A stretch of DNA of 35,082 nt from Verrucomicrobiaceae bacterium (GTDB lineage: Bacteria > Verrucomicrobiota > Verrucomicrobiia > Verrucomicrobiales > V1-33): NCBI GenBank assembly GCA_027486335.1, contig JAIXPK010000363.1, forward strand, positions 1-35,082. Reading direction: 5' to 3'. Made by a program: the position numbers and the translations under genes. This document shows positions 26,375-34,278 of the stretch, piece by piece. Each line of letters opens with the position of its first letter. Position 1 is the stretch's first letter. The notes beneath the pieces were generated by a model, which saw only the letters and a list, made by a program, of their open reading frames with translations, made no database searches and was not told where the DNA came from.

Positions 26375-27430
26375 ATGAAAACTCAATTGATAGTGGCGAG
26401 TGTGCTGTTGATGGCGGCAGCCGCGCCGGTCTGTGCGCAGACGACGGGTGGGGCGACGGCGCTGACCATCAAGGGGGCGTCTGATTCCAGATTGTCGCTT
26501 CCGTATCAACCGCCGCGGGTGGAGGGAGGCACGGTGAGCGGGGTGACGGCGAGCACGCTGGTGCTGCAGGGTGAGGAATGGGAGTCGGACCAGTTCACGC
26601 GGCGTGCGGACGGGACGGGGAAGGCATGTTATGCGTTGTTTCTGGAGGGGCCTTTGGAGGGGGTATATTACAAGATTCTGAGCAATAATGAGGATACGCT
26701 GGTGCTGGATACGGAGGGGGACAGGCTGGATGCGCATCCGCTAGGAGTGATTGCGTTCGGGACGCGGGTGGACATTGTGCCTTACTGGACGGTGGCGGAG
26801 GTGTTTGGAGCGGACGAGGCCTCGGTGCTGCTGGAGCCGCGGGTGTCGCCGTTGTTTCCGACGGATGATGTGCTGCTGTATGACAACGGGCGTGGAGGGA
26901 TCAACAAGGCACCGGTGACGACCTTGTATTTCCGGAAGGGACAGGGATGGCGGAGTGTGGCTGCGCCGTCGGATTCGAGTGCGGACACGGTGCTGCCGCC
27001 GGGGTCGGTGTTTACGGTGCGGCGGCGAGGGGCGACGGATCTTGAGCTGATCAATTTCGGGGTGTACTATCGGCAGCGGCGGGCGGTGTTTGTGGCTGGG
27101 GGAGCGACAGAGGGGAATGACCAGTATGTGTCGCTGCTGCTGCCGGAGCCGGTGACGCTGGATGAGTCGAATCTGGCGAGTGGCGTGGTGCGGCCGTCGG
27201 CGAGTCCGTTGCTGAGGGCGGATGAGGTGCTGGTGTGGCGTTCGGCGAATCCCGGGTTCAACCAGGCTCCGGATACGGTGCTGTATTACCGGCCATTGAT
27301 CGGGTGGCTGAAGGTGGGCGACAATACGCCGCTGGGTGATACGTTTTCGCTGGCGCCTGGCGAGGCGATCATCATCCGGAAGAAACCTTCGAGTCCTCCT
27401 GCGGACTGGCTACAGATTCCACCTCCCTGA
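26375..27430 (+). CDS. Exported hypothetical protein, possibly TIGR02597-type
   Basis: The product is 351 aa starting 26 nt after the previous stop. Its signal peptide is MKTQLIVASVLLMAAAAPVCAQ. The body is beta-rich with repeated turns (VTASTLVLQGEEW, YYKILSNNEDTLVLDTEGDRL, VIAFGTRVDIVPYWTVAEVFG) and two related halves around DDVLLYDNGRGGINKAPVTTLYF and DEVLVWRSANPGFNQAPDTVLYY. It ends APGEAIIIRKK...WLQIPPP. This layout matches, from memory, a lineage-specific exported family in Verrucomicrobiota annotated TIGR02597; the match needs a profile search. Position between the Ig companion and the PEP-CTERM protein makes it part of the same probable operon. Molecular function is unknown. Confidence 0.78.
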   Translation: MKTQLIVASVLLMAAAAPVCAQTTGGATALTIKGASDSRLSLPYQPPRVEGGTVSGVTASTLVLQGEEWESDQFTRRADGTGKACYALFLEGPLEGVYYKILSNNEDTLVLDTEGDRLDAHPLGVIAFGTRVDIVPYWTVAEVFGADEASVLLEPRVSPLFPTDDVLLYDNGRGGINKAPVTTLYFRKGQGWRSVAAPSDSSADTVLPPGSVFTVRRRGATDLELINFGVYYRQRRAVFVAGGATEGNDQYVSLLLPEPVTLDESNLASGVVRPSASPLLRADEVLVWRSANPGFNQAPDTVLYYRPLIGWLKVGDNTPLGDTFSLAPGEAIIIRKKPSSPPADWLQIPPP

Positions 27431-27435
27431 AGATT

Positions 27436-28134
27436 ATGAGACTGGCATTGAGTTCATTGTTAGTGATTCCGGTGGTCCTTGCGGCCGGGGCGGGGTCACT
27501 GGAGGCGGCGAGCATCTCGCTGAATATCTCGAGCGGGTTCCTGTATGGATCCGGTGGGATTACGGTGGCGGACCGGTTGCCGGTGTCGACGCTGTGTGTG
27601 CTGGTGGCTGATCTGGACGGGAACGGATTTGATCCGGTACCGGCTGGTGCGTGGGTTGGTGGGGGGGATGTGCTGGTGGCGATTACCGATCTGGAGTATG
27701 ATGCATCGGCTGGGGGGACGAGGGCGTTTGATCTGACGTCGGGGAGTTCGGGGACGGCGGGATTTTTCTCGAGGACGCTGAATGTGGATCTGGGGCAGTT
27801 TGGCGGCCGGGTGGAACCTGTGGCGGTGGCGTTGCGGTGGTTTCCGGCGATTCTGGCAGGCGTCGACCTGAATGTGGTGACACCGGTGCAGGGGATGGCG
27901 TACGGGGAGTTCAGTCGTGCAGTGCCGGTCTATTCCGGCACTAACGAATGGCTGGTGCCGATGACGGGCGGGGCGATTTTTGATCTGGATCCGCTGGCGA
28001 CGTCTGGGTTTGGGGGGATTGATGGGGATGTGTCGGCGATGGCGACGCTGGCGGTGATACCGGAGCCGGGGGTGGCGAGTCTTGCGGCGATGGGCTTGCT
28101 GGCGGTGTGGCGGAGGAGAGTCCGGTGTGACTGA
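27436..28134 (+). CDS. PEP-CTERM sorted protein, paralogue of 1078-1941
   Basis: The product is 232 aa, starting 5 nt after the previous stop. The signal peptide is MRLALSSLLVIPVVLAAGAG...AAS. The body is homologous to the protein at 1078-1941 across its length (NISSGFLYGSGG, DRLPVSTLCVLVADLDGNGFDP, FSRTLNVDLGQFGGR, VALRWFP, FGGIDGD). It ends IPEPGVASLAAMGLLAVWRRRVR: a PEP motif, a hydrophobic segment and a basic tail, the signal recognised by exosortase for processing and surface attachment. Exosortase genes are normally elsewhere in the genome and are absent here. It is the last gene of the co-directional cluster. The shared body is of unknown function. Confidence 0.88.
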   Translation: MRLALSSLLVIPVVLAAGAGSLEAASISLNISSGFLYGSGGITVADRLPVSTLCVLVADLDGNGFDPVPAGAWVGGGDVLVAITDLEYDASAGGTRAFDLTSGSSGTAGFFSRTLNVDLGQFGGRVEPVAVALRWFPAILAGVDLNVVTPVQGMAYGEFSRAVPVYSGTNEWLVPMTGGAIFDLDPLATSGFGGIDGDVSAMATLAVIPEPGVASLAAMGLLAVWRRRVRCD

Positions 28135-28427
28135 CGCGGGGTGGAGGCGGCTGGGCCTTATGGGGGGTTTCCTGAGTGATTTTCAGGGACGTCCCGAGTG
28201 GCGGGGCGGGGTATTTGGTGGTGTAAGGTGCTTATGGGGAGCCGGTTCGACTGGAACTGGTTTCCTGCTTTGGTCTCCCTACGTACCCCTGAGTTGGATA
28301 AACGAACGCACAGACGCCGGAAAGCAATGACTGCCTGCACAGCCGTGGGCGGTGCGGGGCCGGGACCATGGGCGGTGGTGAGCGTGCGGGCTGGTGGAGT
28401 GGTGGGCCGAAGGGTTGGGAGGAATCC

Positions 28428-28702
28428 GATTGGAAATGATCGGAGCCGTGGTGGTGCAATCGGTCGGCGTGGCGCGGCTGATGGAAGCGAAGATCTCTGT
28501 GAGGGCGGGAGTGCTGCCTGTGACTGGGACCGGGTTGGTTTTCAGTGGCGCGTGGTGCAGCGCCAGACGTTCGGGGGGGGAATGGATGTGAGGACAACCG
28601 TCCAAGTCGAACCCGGAACGTTGAGCGGGCTTTTGGCGCTGCATTTCGATCAGGAAAGCACCGATGCCCTCGCAGAGATATCCCTCCGGGATGAGTGGGC
28701 GG
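28428..28702 (+). pseudogene. Probable relic of a GxxExxY (PD-(D/E)XK-like) gene
   Basis: Reading across frames, LEMIGAVVVQSVG...LMEAKI resembles the family start (EIIGAAIEVHxxLGPGLLES). After a shift, a C/Y-E step and GFQWRVVQRQ resemble YE...RGFxVxRQ. Near the end, SGLLALHFDQES...ALAEISL resembles the family C-terminus (LGLLINFxxxxxKDGIxRISL). The central nuclease-like part (GFRADLIVE...VELK) is missing and frames are broken, so it is not functional. The call comes from remembered family patterns and is tentative. Confidence 0.35.
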
Positions 28703-28760
28703 ATCAGCCGAATGGGACGGATTGGGCGGAGCGGGCTCACGCGAAGACGCGAAGGCTGGT
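28703..28760. repeat. Repeat-like intergenic stretch next to the relic
   Basis: The segment includes GCCGAATGGGACGGATTGG followed by CTCACGCGAAGACGCGAAGG. Similar GGACGGATTGG and CGCGAAGACGCGAAGG strings recur beside GxxExxY genes in many bacterial genomes, to the best of memory. It supports the idea that this gap carries a degraded copy of that dispersed gene-plus-flank unit. Confidence 0.35.
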
Positions 28761-28976
28761 TGGGAGAGGGGCTTGTCGGGAGGGGTTGCCGACCCTGCCG
28801 GGGCGGGGATTTATTTTTGTGTTAGACAGGTGGCTGACGCCACCGGCCAATCTCCGGCAAGCCTCCGGCTTGGGGTGATGAGGGCGGGTTGGGTGCGGCA
28901 CAATCCGGTGGTGTCGCGTTGCTTAACCGCCGGCTGCATGTCGGCACCCCTGCCGGGGAGCGGATTTGTGAGGGGA

Positions 28977-31900
28977 TCAGGCTTCGGGGGTGGCCTGGGG
29001 TTTGGGGGCGGCCTTGATCTGGCGGCGGAGTTTATCGACTTCGGCATTGAGGGTGTCGCGTTCTGCGTCGGTGGCGGCGGAGTCTTTGGTGAGGGCGGCC
29101 TTTTCCTGTTCGAGGGTGGCGATGGATTCTCTTGCTGTGGCGATTTCTTTGCCGGTGGTGCGGTTGAACGTACTGAATTCTTCAGTGAGGTCGGTGACGG
29201 TGCTTAGGAGGGCGGTTTCGCGCGAGGAGAGTTCCTGTTTGGCGGACGCGAGGGCTTTTTCCAGGGTGGCGAGGGCGGTGGCCTTTTCCTTGGCGAGGGT
29301 GGAGGCTCTGGAGGCGGAGGCCTCGGCGGTGGCGAGGAGTTTCTTGAGTTCTGCGGTGGCGATGGTGGCGTCGGCCTGTCGGGCGGTGAGTTCGGATTCC
29401 TTGTCGGCGAGTTTGCGTTCGAGGGCGGCGAGGCTGGTGGTGGCGAGGGCGGCGTTGGTGCTGGCTTCTTTGGCGGCGAGGTCGGCAATGCCGATGGAGG
29501 CTTCGGCGTTGCGTCTGGCGGTGTCAGCGGACGAGTACATGACGCCGGCGACGGCGGCGATGGTGAGGCCGGCGACGGCTGGGAGCGCCTTGATGGGGCG
29601 GGAGACCTGTTGTGGCTGCTGATGAGCGGGCTGGGAGAAGGCGCTGGGCGCGGGGTTGCGCGTTTCGATGGTTTCGATGCGATCTGGTTTGGTCCAGAGA
29701 GTGAACTGGTGGTCAGGGAGGTTGAATCGCGGGGTGGCGGGTGCGGCGGCGAGGGCCGGGGCCGGGGCAGAGGATTTGGTGACCGGGGCGGTGGGGGAGT
29801 CTGGGGATGGGAGCCAGGGGGAGAAGCCGCGGTTGGCGGCGATGGAGATGGGAGGGGCTGTGGCCGGAGTTGGCGCGGGAGGTGCGGGCTGGGGCCATGT
29901 GGATGGATTGAGCCAGAGGGTGAAGCTGTTGCCTGGGAGTTTGAGGCGAGGGCGCGGCCACTTATCGGGGTCGAGCCAGAGCGTGAAGCCATTGGCGGGG
30001 AGACTGAGTTTCGGGATGGGCCATGTGGCTGGATTGAGCCAGACCGTGAAGCCGTTGGCGGGGAGTTTGAGGCGAGGGTGCGGCCACTTGTCGGGGTCGA
30101 GCCAAAGAGAGAAGCCGTTAGCGGGGAGTCTGAGTTTTGGGATGGGCCATGTGGCAGGGTTGAGCCAGAGCGTGAAGCCATTGGCTGGGAGGACGAGAGG
30201 CGGGGCGGGCCCTGTGGCTGGGGAGATGTCGACCGTTTCCGGCGGCGAGGGGAGCGGGAGGGCGCTGGGGTCGGCGGAGGGGGAATCGGGCGGAGAGGAG
30301 AGCTCGTTGGCCTTGTAGGTTTTCCATGCGCGGAAGGATGACCAGAGGGCGGCGAGGGCCATGGTTATGGCTGCGGCTGGGATGCCGTATTTCCGGAAGC
30401 GCATTTCGATGACGGATTTGCTGGCGGGGACGGGTTCCTTGAGGGATTTGGCGAGGAATTCGGTTTCCTGCTGGGTGAGTGACATGTCGCGGAGGCCGAC
30501 GGCGGCCTTGCGGGCTTCTTCGCGGCGGTTATTGGCGGCGAGGCAGGAGACGAGGACGAGCCTCTGGGAGGGCTGAAGGTTGACGGAGTAGATGCTTGGT
30601 TTGTAGCTGGTGAGGTGGACGAGGGCCTGGGGAGCGAGGCCCTTGAGGAGGAGGGCCATGGCGAGGGTGGCACGCGGGGCGATGGCGTCGGGGAAGCGGG
30701 AGCAGCGCTGGGCGATTTCCTCGCGGTCTTCCGGGATATTGAGGAGGAGGTTGAGGTAGGAGAGTTCGCTTTTGATATTGATGTCGCCGGACAGGGCTGG
30801 GGCGGCGGCGGCCATTTCGTAGTACTGGCGGAGGCGGACGGCGTCTTTGCGGGCGCGAGCGGCGGGGATTAGTTTGCGGAAGACGATGCCTGCGGCTGCG
30901 GGGTCGGCGAGAGCTTTGGTGAGGCCTTTGAGGGTGAAGGGGTCATCACCGGCGAGGCAGATGAAGGCGAGAGCTTCGGCGTATTCGCCGGGGCGGCCTT
31001 CGAGGTCAGCGAGGATGCTGCCGTATTCGCCGCGGGCGTCGGTCAGGCCTGAGCGGTAGAGGACGCGGGTGCGGAAGAGTTTTCTGAGGGTGGGCGACAT
31101 GGGGATGTCGCTTTTGGAGAGGGCGTCGAGGGCGACATCGAACTGTTCGGTTCGTTCCATGACTTCGAGCCAGAGGGAGAAGAGATCGCGGTTTGTGAGG
31201 GCGTCGTCGCGGGAGATGAGTTGGGGAACGGCGGCGTGTTCACCGATGGAAGTGAACCAGCGGGCGGCGGCGGCGCGGTCTTCGAGGGGAGCTTTACGGA
31301 GGCGGCCGGCGGTGCGTTCGACGACGATGCCCTTGCCGCGAGGTCGAGCGGAGGCCTCGTAGCTGTCTGCTTTGAGGAGGTCTGAGGGATTGGCGGCGGG
31401 GTGGGTACGGATGACCTCGAGCCATGAGTAGAGTTCTTTGGTTGGGATGACGGCTTTGCTGAGAGCGAGTTCGATGGCATCGAGGCCGTATCGTTCTGGG
31501 CGAGGGGGAACGGCCTTGAGGAGTTCGAGGATTTCTTCGGAGACCTCTGAGAGCGGTCTGTAGCGGATGAGGAAGGTGGCGAGAGCGGCGTGACCGCGGC
31601 CGGCGACGTCATTGGCGGCGATGCTGCGGAATTCCTTTTCTGCGGCGAGGAGGTCGTTTTTGGAGACGAGGTCGAGAGCGTCGCGGATGCGGACGATGAC
31701 GGCTTCTTCGTCTGGCGGGGCGGAGATGGAAGGTGCGGGCGGGTCGGAATCCGGCTGAGGGATGGGGGGGACCGGCTCGTCAGCGGCTTCTGCGGCGGCG
31801 GCTTCGATGGCGGCGAGGAGTTGTTTGGCGTCTGAGTTTTTCGGGTCGAGGTTACGGGCGACGATGAGCATCTGGCGGGCGTCATCGGGCTGGCCTTTGT

Positions 31901-32093
31901 CGATGTAGCGTTTGGCGGTGTCTGTGAGGCGGCGGCTTTCGCCTTTGGTGGACGAGAGGTGGTAGATCCAGCTGCTGCCAGCGGCGACGGCGAGGACGAT
32001 GGCGAGGGTGATGCGCCGGGCTGTGGCGCCGATTGACTGGATGGTTTTGCTGTCGTGTGGGGCGAGGTCTGGGAGGTGGTGGTTGTCGTTCAT
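28977..32093 (-). CDS. Large membrane protein with TPR-like helices, 21-aa Trp/Pro repeats and a coiled coil
   Basis: The product is 1038 aa. A membrane segment at about residues 28-46 is followed by a TPR-like motif (AKRYIDKGQPDDARQMLIVARNLDP) and a long Ala-rich helical domain to about 560. A second membrane segment lies at about 567-588, then a Pro-rich linker. Five 21-residue repeats (635-739) read LPANGFTLWLNPATWP and variants, with two degenerate copies after them. A third membrane segment (about 835-854) is followed by a long coiled coil (about 858-1030) rich in Ala, Lys, Glu and Thr. With three membrane passes, the repeat and coiled-coil regions would lie on opposite sides. It is transcribed against all its neighbours. 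No known family is recognised; a structural or scaffold role is only a guess. Confidence 0.85.
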   Translation of the reverse strand: MNDNHHLPDLAPHDSKTIQSIGATARRITLAIVLAVAAGSSWIYHLSSTKGESRRLTDTAKRYIDKGQPDDARQMLIVARNLDPKNSDAKQLLAAIEAAAAEAADEPVPPIPQPDSDPPAPSISAPPDEEAVIVRIRDALDLVSKNDLLAAEKEFRSIAANDVAGRGHAALATFLIRYRPLSEVSEEILELLKAVPPRPERYGLDAIELALSKAVIPTKELYSWLEVIRTHPAANPSDLLKADSYEASARPRGKGIVVERTAGRLRKAPLEDRAAAARWFTSIGEHAAVPQLISRDDALTNRDLFSLWLEVMERTEQFDVALDALSKSDIPMSPTLRKLFRTRVLYRSGLTDARGEYGSILADLEGRPGEYAEALAFICLAGDDPFTLKGLTKALADPAAAGIVFRKLIPAARARKDAVRLRQYYEMAAAAPALSGDINIKSELSYLNLLLNIPEDREEIAQRCSRFPDAIAPRATLAMALLLKGLAPQALVHLTSYKPSIYSVNLQPSQRLVLVSCLAANNRREEARKAAVGLRDMSLTQQETEFLAKSLKEPVPASKSVIEMRFRKYGIPAAAITMALAALWSSFRAWKTYKANELSSPPDSPSADPSALPLPSPPETVDISPATGPAPPLVLPANGFTLWLNPATWPIPKLRLPANGFSLWLDPDKWPHPRLKLPANGFTVWLNPATWPIPKLSLPANGFTLWLDPDKWPRPRLKLPGNSFTLWLNPSTWPQPAPPAPTPATAPPISIAANRGFSPWLPSPDSPTAPVTKSSAPAPALAAAPATPRFNLPDHQFTLWTKPDRIETIETRNPAPSAFSQPAHQQPQQVSRPIKALPAVAGLTIAAVAGVMYSSADTARRNAEASIGIADLAAKEASTNAALATTSLAALERKLADKESELTARQADATIATAELKKLLATAEASASRASTLAKEKATALATLEKALASAKQELSSRETALLSTVTDLTEEFSTFNRTTGKEIATARESIATLEQEKAALTKDSAATDAERDTLNAEVDKLRRQIKAAPKPQATPEA
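29877..30191 (-). repeat. Five 63-nt (21-aa) tandem repeats, LPANGFxLWL type
   Basis: Five units start at 30191, 30128, 30065, 30002 and 29939, reading down the minus strand. Units 1 and 3 read LPANGFTLWLNPATWPIPKL or close to it. Units 2 and 4 read LPANGFSLWLDPDKWPHPRL or close to it. A 42-aa dimer therefore seems to have been duplicated. Unit 5 (LPGNSFTLWLNPSTWP) is drifting, and two remnants follow (NRGFSPWLPSPDS; LPDHQFTLWTKPD). Confidence 0.92.
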
Positions 32094-32254
32094 GCCGTGG
32101 GATGGGAGATGGTGGCGACGTGCGGGCGTGCGGAAACCGGAAATCTAAGAACTGGCTCGATTAAACGCGTGTCGGGGAGGTGGTGGCGGGAATTCTGGAG
32201 GAGGGAGCGGGTTGGGGATTGAAGGTTGAGCGTGTGAAGATTAGTGGGGGTGGC
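32094..32254. promoter_or_regulatory. Divergent intergenic region between the membrane protein and the Fe-S genes
   Basis: This 161-bp gap lies between two divergent start codons, so promoters for both directions are expected here. No convincing -35/-10 pair or operator is seen. The stretch before the plus-strand gene is G-rich. Confidence 0.4.
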
Positions 32255-32614
32255 ATGAGCGAGCAAACAGGGGATCCCCGGGTGATATACTGTCGGTGTG
32301 CGTATGCGCAGGTGGTGCCGCCGGAGGTGAAGGACGGGGTGCTGGAGCATTTGAGTGGCGGGGGGCGTGCCTTTGAGGCGGTGGCGGATTTGTGCGAGAT
32401 GTCTGCGCAGCGTGACGGGCGGTTGGTGGAGATAGCAGGAGGCGGGCCTTTGAAGATTGCGGCGTGTCACCGGCGTGCGGTGCTGTGGTTGTTTCATGCG
32501 GCTGGGGCGCCGCTGGCTGCGGAGGGAGTGGAGGTGGTGAACATGAGGACGCTGAGTGCGGCGGCGGCATCCGCGAGGTTGGATGTGGCGGAGATTGACA
32601 GTGCGGCGGACTGA
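32255..32614 (+). CDS. Small four-cysteine protein resembling the HdrA N-terminal Fe-S domain
   Basis: The product is 119 aa from ATG 32255 (MSEQTGDPRVIYCRC); the frame is open further upstream but the conserved part starts here. Cysteines are at 13, 15, 47 and 71 in the order CRCAY ... DLCEMSA ... KIAACHRRA. This matches the spacing logic of the HdrA N-terminal cluster domain (CxCG ... MCSxxG ... VVAACSPR) in heterodisulfide-reductase-like proteins, but without the flavin domain. It lies 16 nt before a 2x[4Fe-4S] protein, so the pair probably forms an electron-transfer module in the cytoplasm. The HdrA link is by motif recall and is moderate; an unknown Fe-S or zinc protein is the alternative. 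Confidence 0.65.
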   Translation: MSEQTGDPRVIYCRCAYAQVVPPEVKDGVLEHLSGGGRAFEAVADLCEMSAQRDGRLVEIAGGGPLKIAACHRRAVLWLFHAAGAPLAAEGVEVVNMRTLSAAAASARLDVAEIDSAAD

Positions 32615-32630
32615 ACGTCTTTAGGGGGTC

Positions 32631-33479
32631 ATGGCGATTGCACCACACGTTCAGGTTTTGATTTATGAAGGCAGCGGGGCTGCGGAGCTTGCTCCGGGGC
32701 GGCGGTTTGCGGTGATGGCGTCGCTGCTGGACCGCGGGTATGCGGTGAGTGTGGCTGGGCGGGGTGGGCGTGCGGTGGCTGCGGGGACGCTGGTGGTGCT
32801 TGGGGAGTTTGGGGGGAATGCGCCTGTGCTGGAGGATGCGACTGGGGAGCGTGTGATTGCGACGCTGGATATTTCCGGGGTGGAGGATGGGAAAGTGGCG
32901 GATGTGGTGGACCGGCAGCGTGGGGAGCGGGTGATGAATCAGCCGGGGATGTGGAAGCCGTGGTTTCCGGTGATTGATTATTCGCGGTGCACGAACTGCA
33001 TGCAGTGTCTGAGTTTCTGTCTGTTTGATGTGTACGGGGTGAGCAAGGAGGGGAAGCTGCAGGTGCAGAACAATGACAACTGCAAAACGAACTGCCCGGC
33101 TTGCTCGCGGGTGTGTCCGGAGGTGGCGATCATGTTTCCGAAGTACAGTGGCGGGCCGATCAACGGGGAGCCTGTTAGTGAGAGCGGGGTGCAGCGTCAG
33201 GCGATGAAGGTGGATATATCGGCGCTGCTGGGCGGGGATATTTATTCGCGGCTGCGGCAGCGGAGTGACGAGGCGAAGGACCGGTTCAGCCGGGAGCGGG
33301 ATGCGAGCAAGGCGCTGGCGGAGCGGAAGAAGTGTCTGACGAAACTGGCGGCGGACGGGTTTATTCCTGCGGATGTGCTGGCGAGCCTGCCGTCGCCTGA
33401 GGAGATTCAGAGGAAGGCTGGGGAGGCGGCGGCGCGTGCGAAGGCGGCGCTGGAGATGCAGGGCGGGGCTGGGGCGTGA
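32631..33479 (+). CDS. Ferredoxin-type protein with two [4Fe-4S] clusters
   Basis: The product is 282 aa, with AGGGGG just before the ATG. The N-terminal ~100 residues are unassigned (VQVLIYEGSGAAELAPGRRFAVMASLLDRGYAVSV looks like a small alpha/beta fold). Two cluster motifs follow: C120-TN-C123-MQ-C126-LSF-C130 and C151-KTN-C155-PA-C158-SRV-C162-P, each suited to one [4Fe-4S] cluster. The C-terminal third is charged and helical (SRERDASKALAERKK, then a tail of KAGEAAARAKAA). It is paired with the preceding four-Cys protein and followed 28 nt later by a TSUP permease. Partner and substrate are unknown; the fusion of an N-terminal domain to the ferredoxin is not a standard family I recognise. 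Confidence 0.85.
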   Translation: MAIAPHVQVLIYEGSGAAELAPGRRFAVMASLLDRGYAVSVAGRGGRAVAAGTLVVLGEFGGNAPVLEDATGERVIATLDISGVEDGKVADVVDRQRGERVMNQPGMWKPWFPVIDYSRCTNCMQCLSFCLFDVYGVSKEGKLQVQNNDNCKTNCPACSRVCPEVAIMFPKYSGGPINGEPVSESGVQRQAMKVDISALLGGDIYSRLRQRSDEAKDRFSRERDASKALAERKKCLTKLAADGFIPADVLASLPSPEEIQRKAGEAAARAKAALEMQGGAGA

Positions 33480-33507
33480 GGGGTGTGGAGCAGCGGGGGA
33501 ATTTGTG

Positions 33508-34263
33508 ATGGAATGGTGGCATTATGCGGGATTGGCGCTGGCTGCGCTGGCGGCTGGTTTTGTGGATGCGATTGCTGGCGGGGGCGGATTGCTGACGGTG
33601 CCTGCGCTGCTGTGGGCGGGCCTTGATCCTGCGGCGGCGCTGGGGACTAATAAGATGCAGTCGTGCTGCGGGACGGCGCTGGCGGTGAGGAATTATGCGC
33701 GTGCGGGTTTGCTGCGGGAGCAGCCGCTGCTGGCGGGGATTCTGTGGACGGCTGGGGCGGCGGCGGTGGGAGCGATGGTGGTTTCGCGGGTGCCGGTGGA
33801 GCTGTTGCGGCGGAGTGTGCCGTGGCTGCTGATTGTGATCGCGATTTATACGGCGGTGTCGCCGAAGATGAGTGACCTGCACGGCGAGCGGCGGGTGAGC
33901 GGGGGGGTGTTTGCGTGCGGGTTCGGGTTGCTGCTGGGGTTTTACGATGGGGCGTTCGGGCCGGGGACTGGGTCGTTCTGGACGATGGCGTGTGTGCTGC
34001 TGCTGGGGTTAGGATTGCGGCATGCGACGGCGTACACGAAGGTGATGAATCTGACGAGCAATCTGGCGTCGCTGGCGGTGTTTCTGTGGGCCGGGGTGGT
34101 GAAGTTCGAGGTCGCGGCGGTGATGATCGCGGGGCAACTGGCGGGAGCGCAGTTAGGGTCCGGGATGGTGCTGAAGAACGGGTCGCGGGTGATCAGGCCG
34201 GTGCTGATCACGACGGTGCTGCTGATGGCGGGGAAACTGCTTTGGGAGCAGTGGCGGCGTTGA
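33508..34263 (+). CDS. TauE/SafE (TSUP, YfcA-like) membrane permease
   Basis: The product is 251 aa from ATG 33508; a GTG one codon earlier is possible and GGGGGAA precedes both. About seven or eight hydrophobic segments span the length. The signature GFVDAIAGGGGLLTVPALLWAG...GTNKMQ is the first half of the TSUP family, and GFYDGAFGPGTGSFW with AYTKVMNLTSNLASL is the second half. TSUP proteins move sulfite, sulfoacetate or related organosulfur anions across the inner membrane, although many members have unknown substrates. It shares an operon with the two Fe-S proteins, which would fit sulfur-anion chemistry but does not prove it. It converges with the next gene, with only 15 nt between the stops. 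Confidence 0.9.
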   Translation: MEWWHYAGLALAALAAGFVDAIAGGGGLLTVPALLWAGLDPAAALGTNKMQSCCGTALAVRNYARAGLLREQPLLAGILWTAGAAAVGAMVVSRVPVELLRRSVPWLLIVIAIYTAVSPKMSDLHGERRVSGGVFACGFGLLLGFYDGAFGPGTGSFWTMACVLLLGLGLRHATAYTKVMNLTSNLASLAVFLWAGVVKFEVAAVMIAGQLAGAQLGSGMVLKNGSRVIRPVLITTVLLMAGKLLWEQWRR

Positions 34264-34278
34264 GGTGCGGATGAGGGA

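Larger units (their letters stand above)
28135..28976. other. 842-bp region without a credible intact gene
   Basis: Several overlapping frames are open on both strands, but their composition (Arg/Gly- or Pro/His-rich, no domains) looks like GC-rich shadows. The region holds a probable decayed GxxExxY gene (about 28428-28702), the repeat-like stretch after it, and two small hairpins: GGTGGC-TGAC-GCCACC at 28829-28844 and CAAGCC-TCC-GGCTTG at 28858-28872. Neither hairpin has a T-run, so neither is called a terminator. No tRNA or other RNA gene is seen. Confidence 0.6.

Noticed and set aside
28238-28262. GGTTCGACT as a possible tRNA T-loop
   Set aside because: The flanking bases do not pair as a T-stem and no acceptor or anticodon arm is found.
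28829-28872. Two hairpins as terminators
   Set aside because: Stems are six base pairs and neither is followed by a T-run on either strand.
28198-28878. Open frames of 120-226 codons on both strands after the PEP-CTERM gene
   Set aside because: They overlap one another, lack signals or domains, and coincide with a probable GxxExxY relic; no frame stands out as coding.
29610-30341. Plus-strand open frames opposite the 21-aa repeats
   Set aside because: Gly/Arg/Glu-rich mirror frames of the minus-strand gene, which has membrane segments, clear repeats and a coiled coil.
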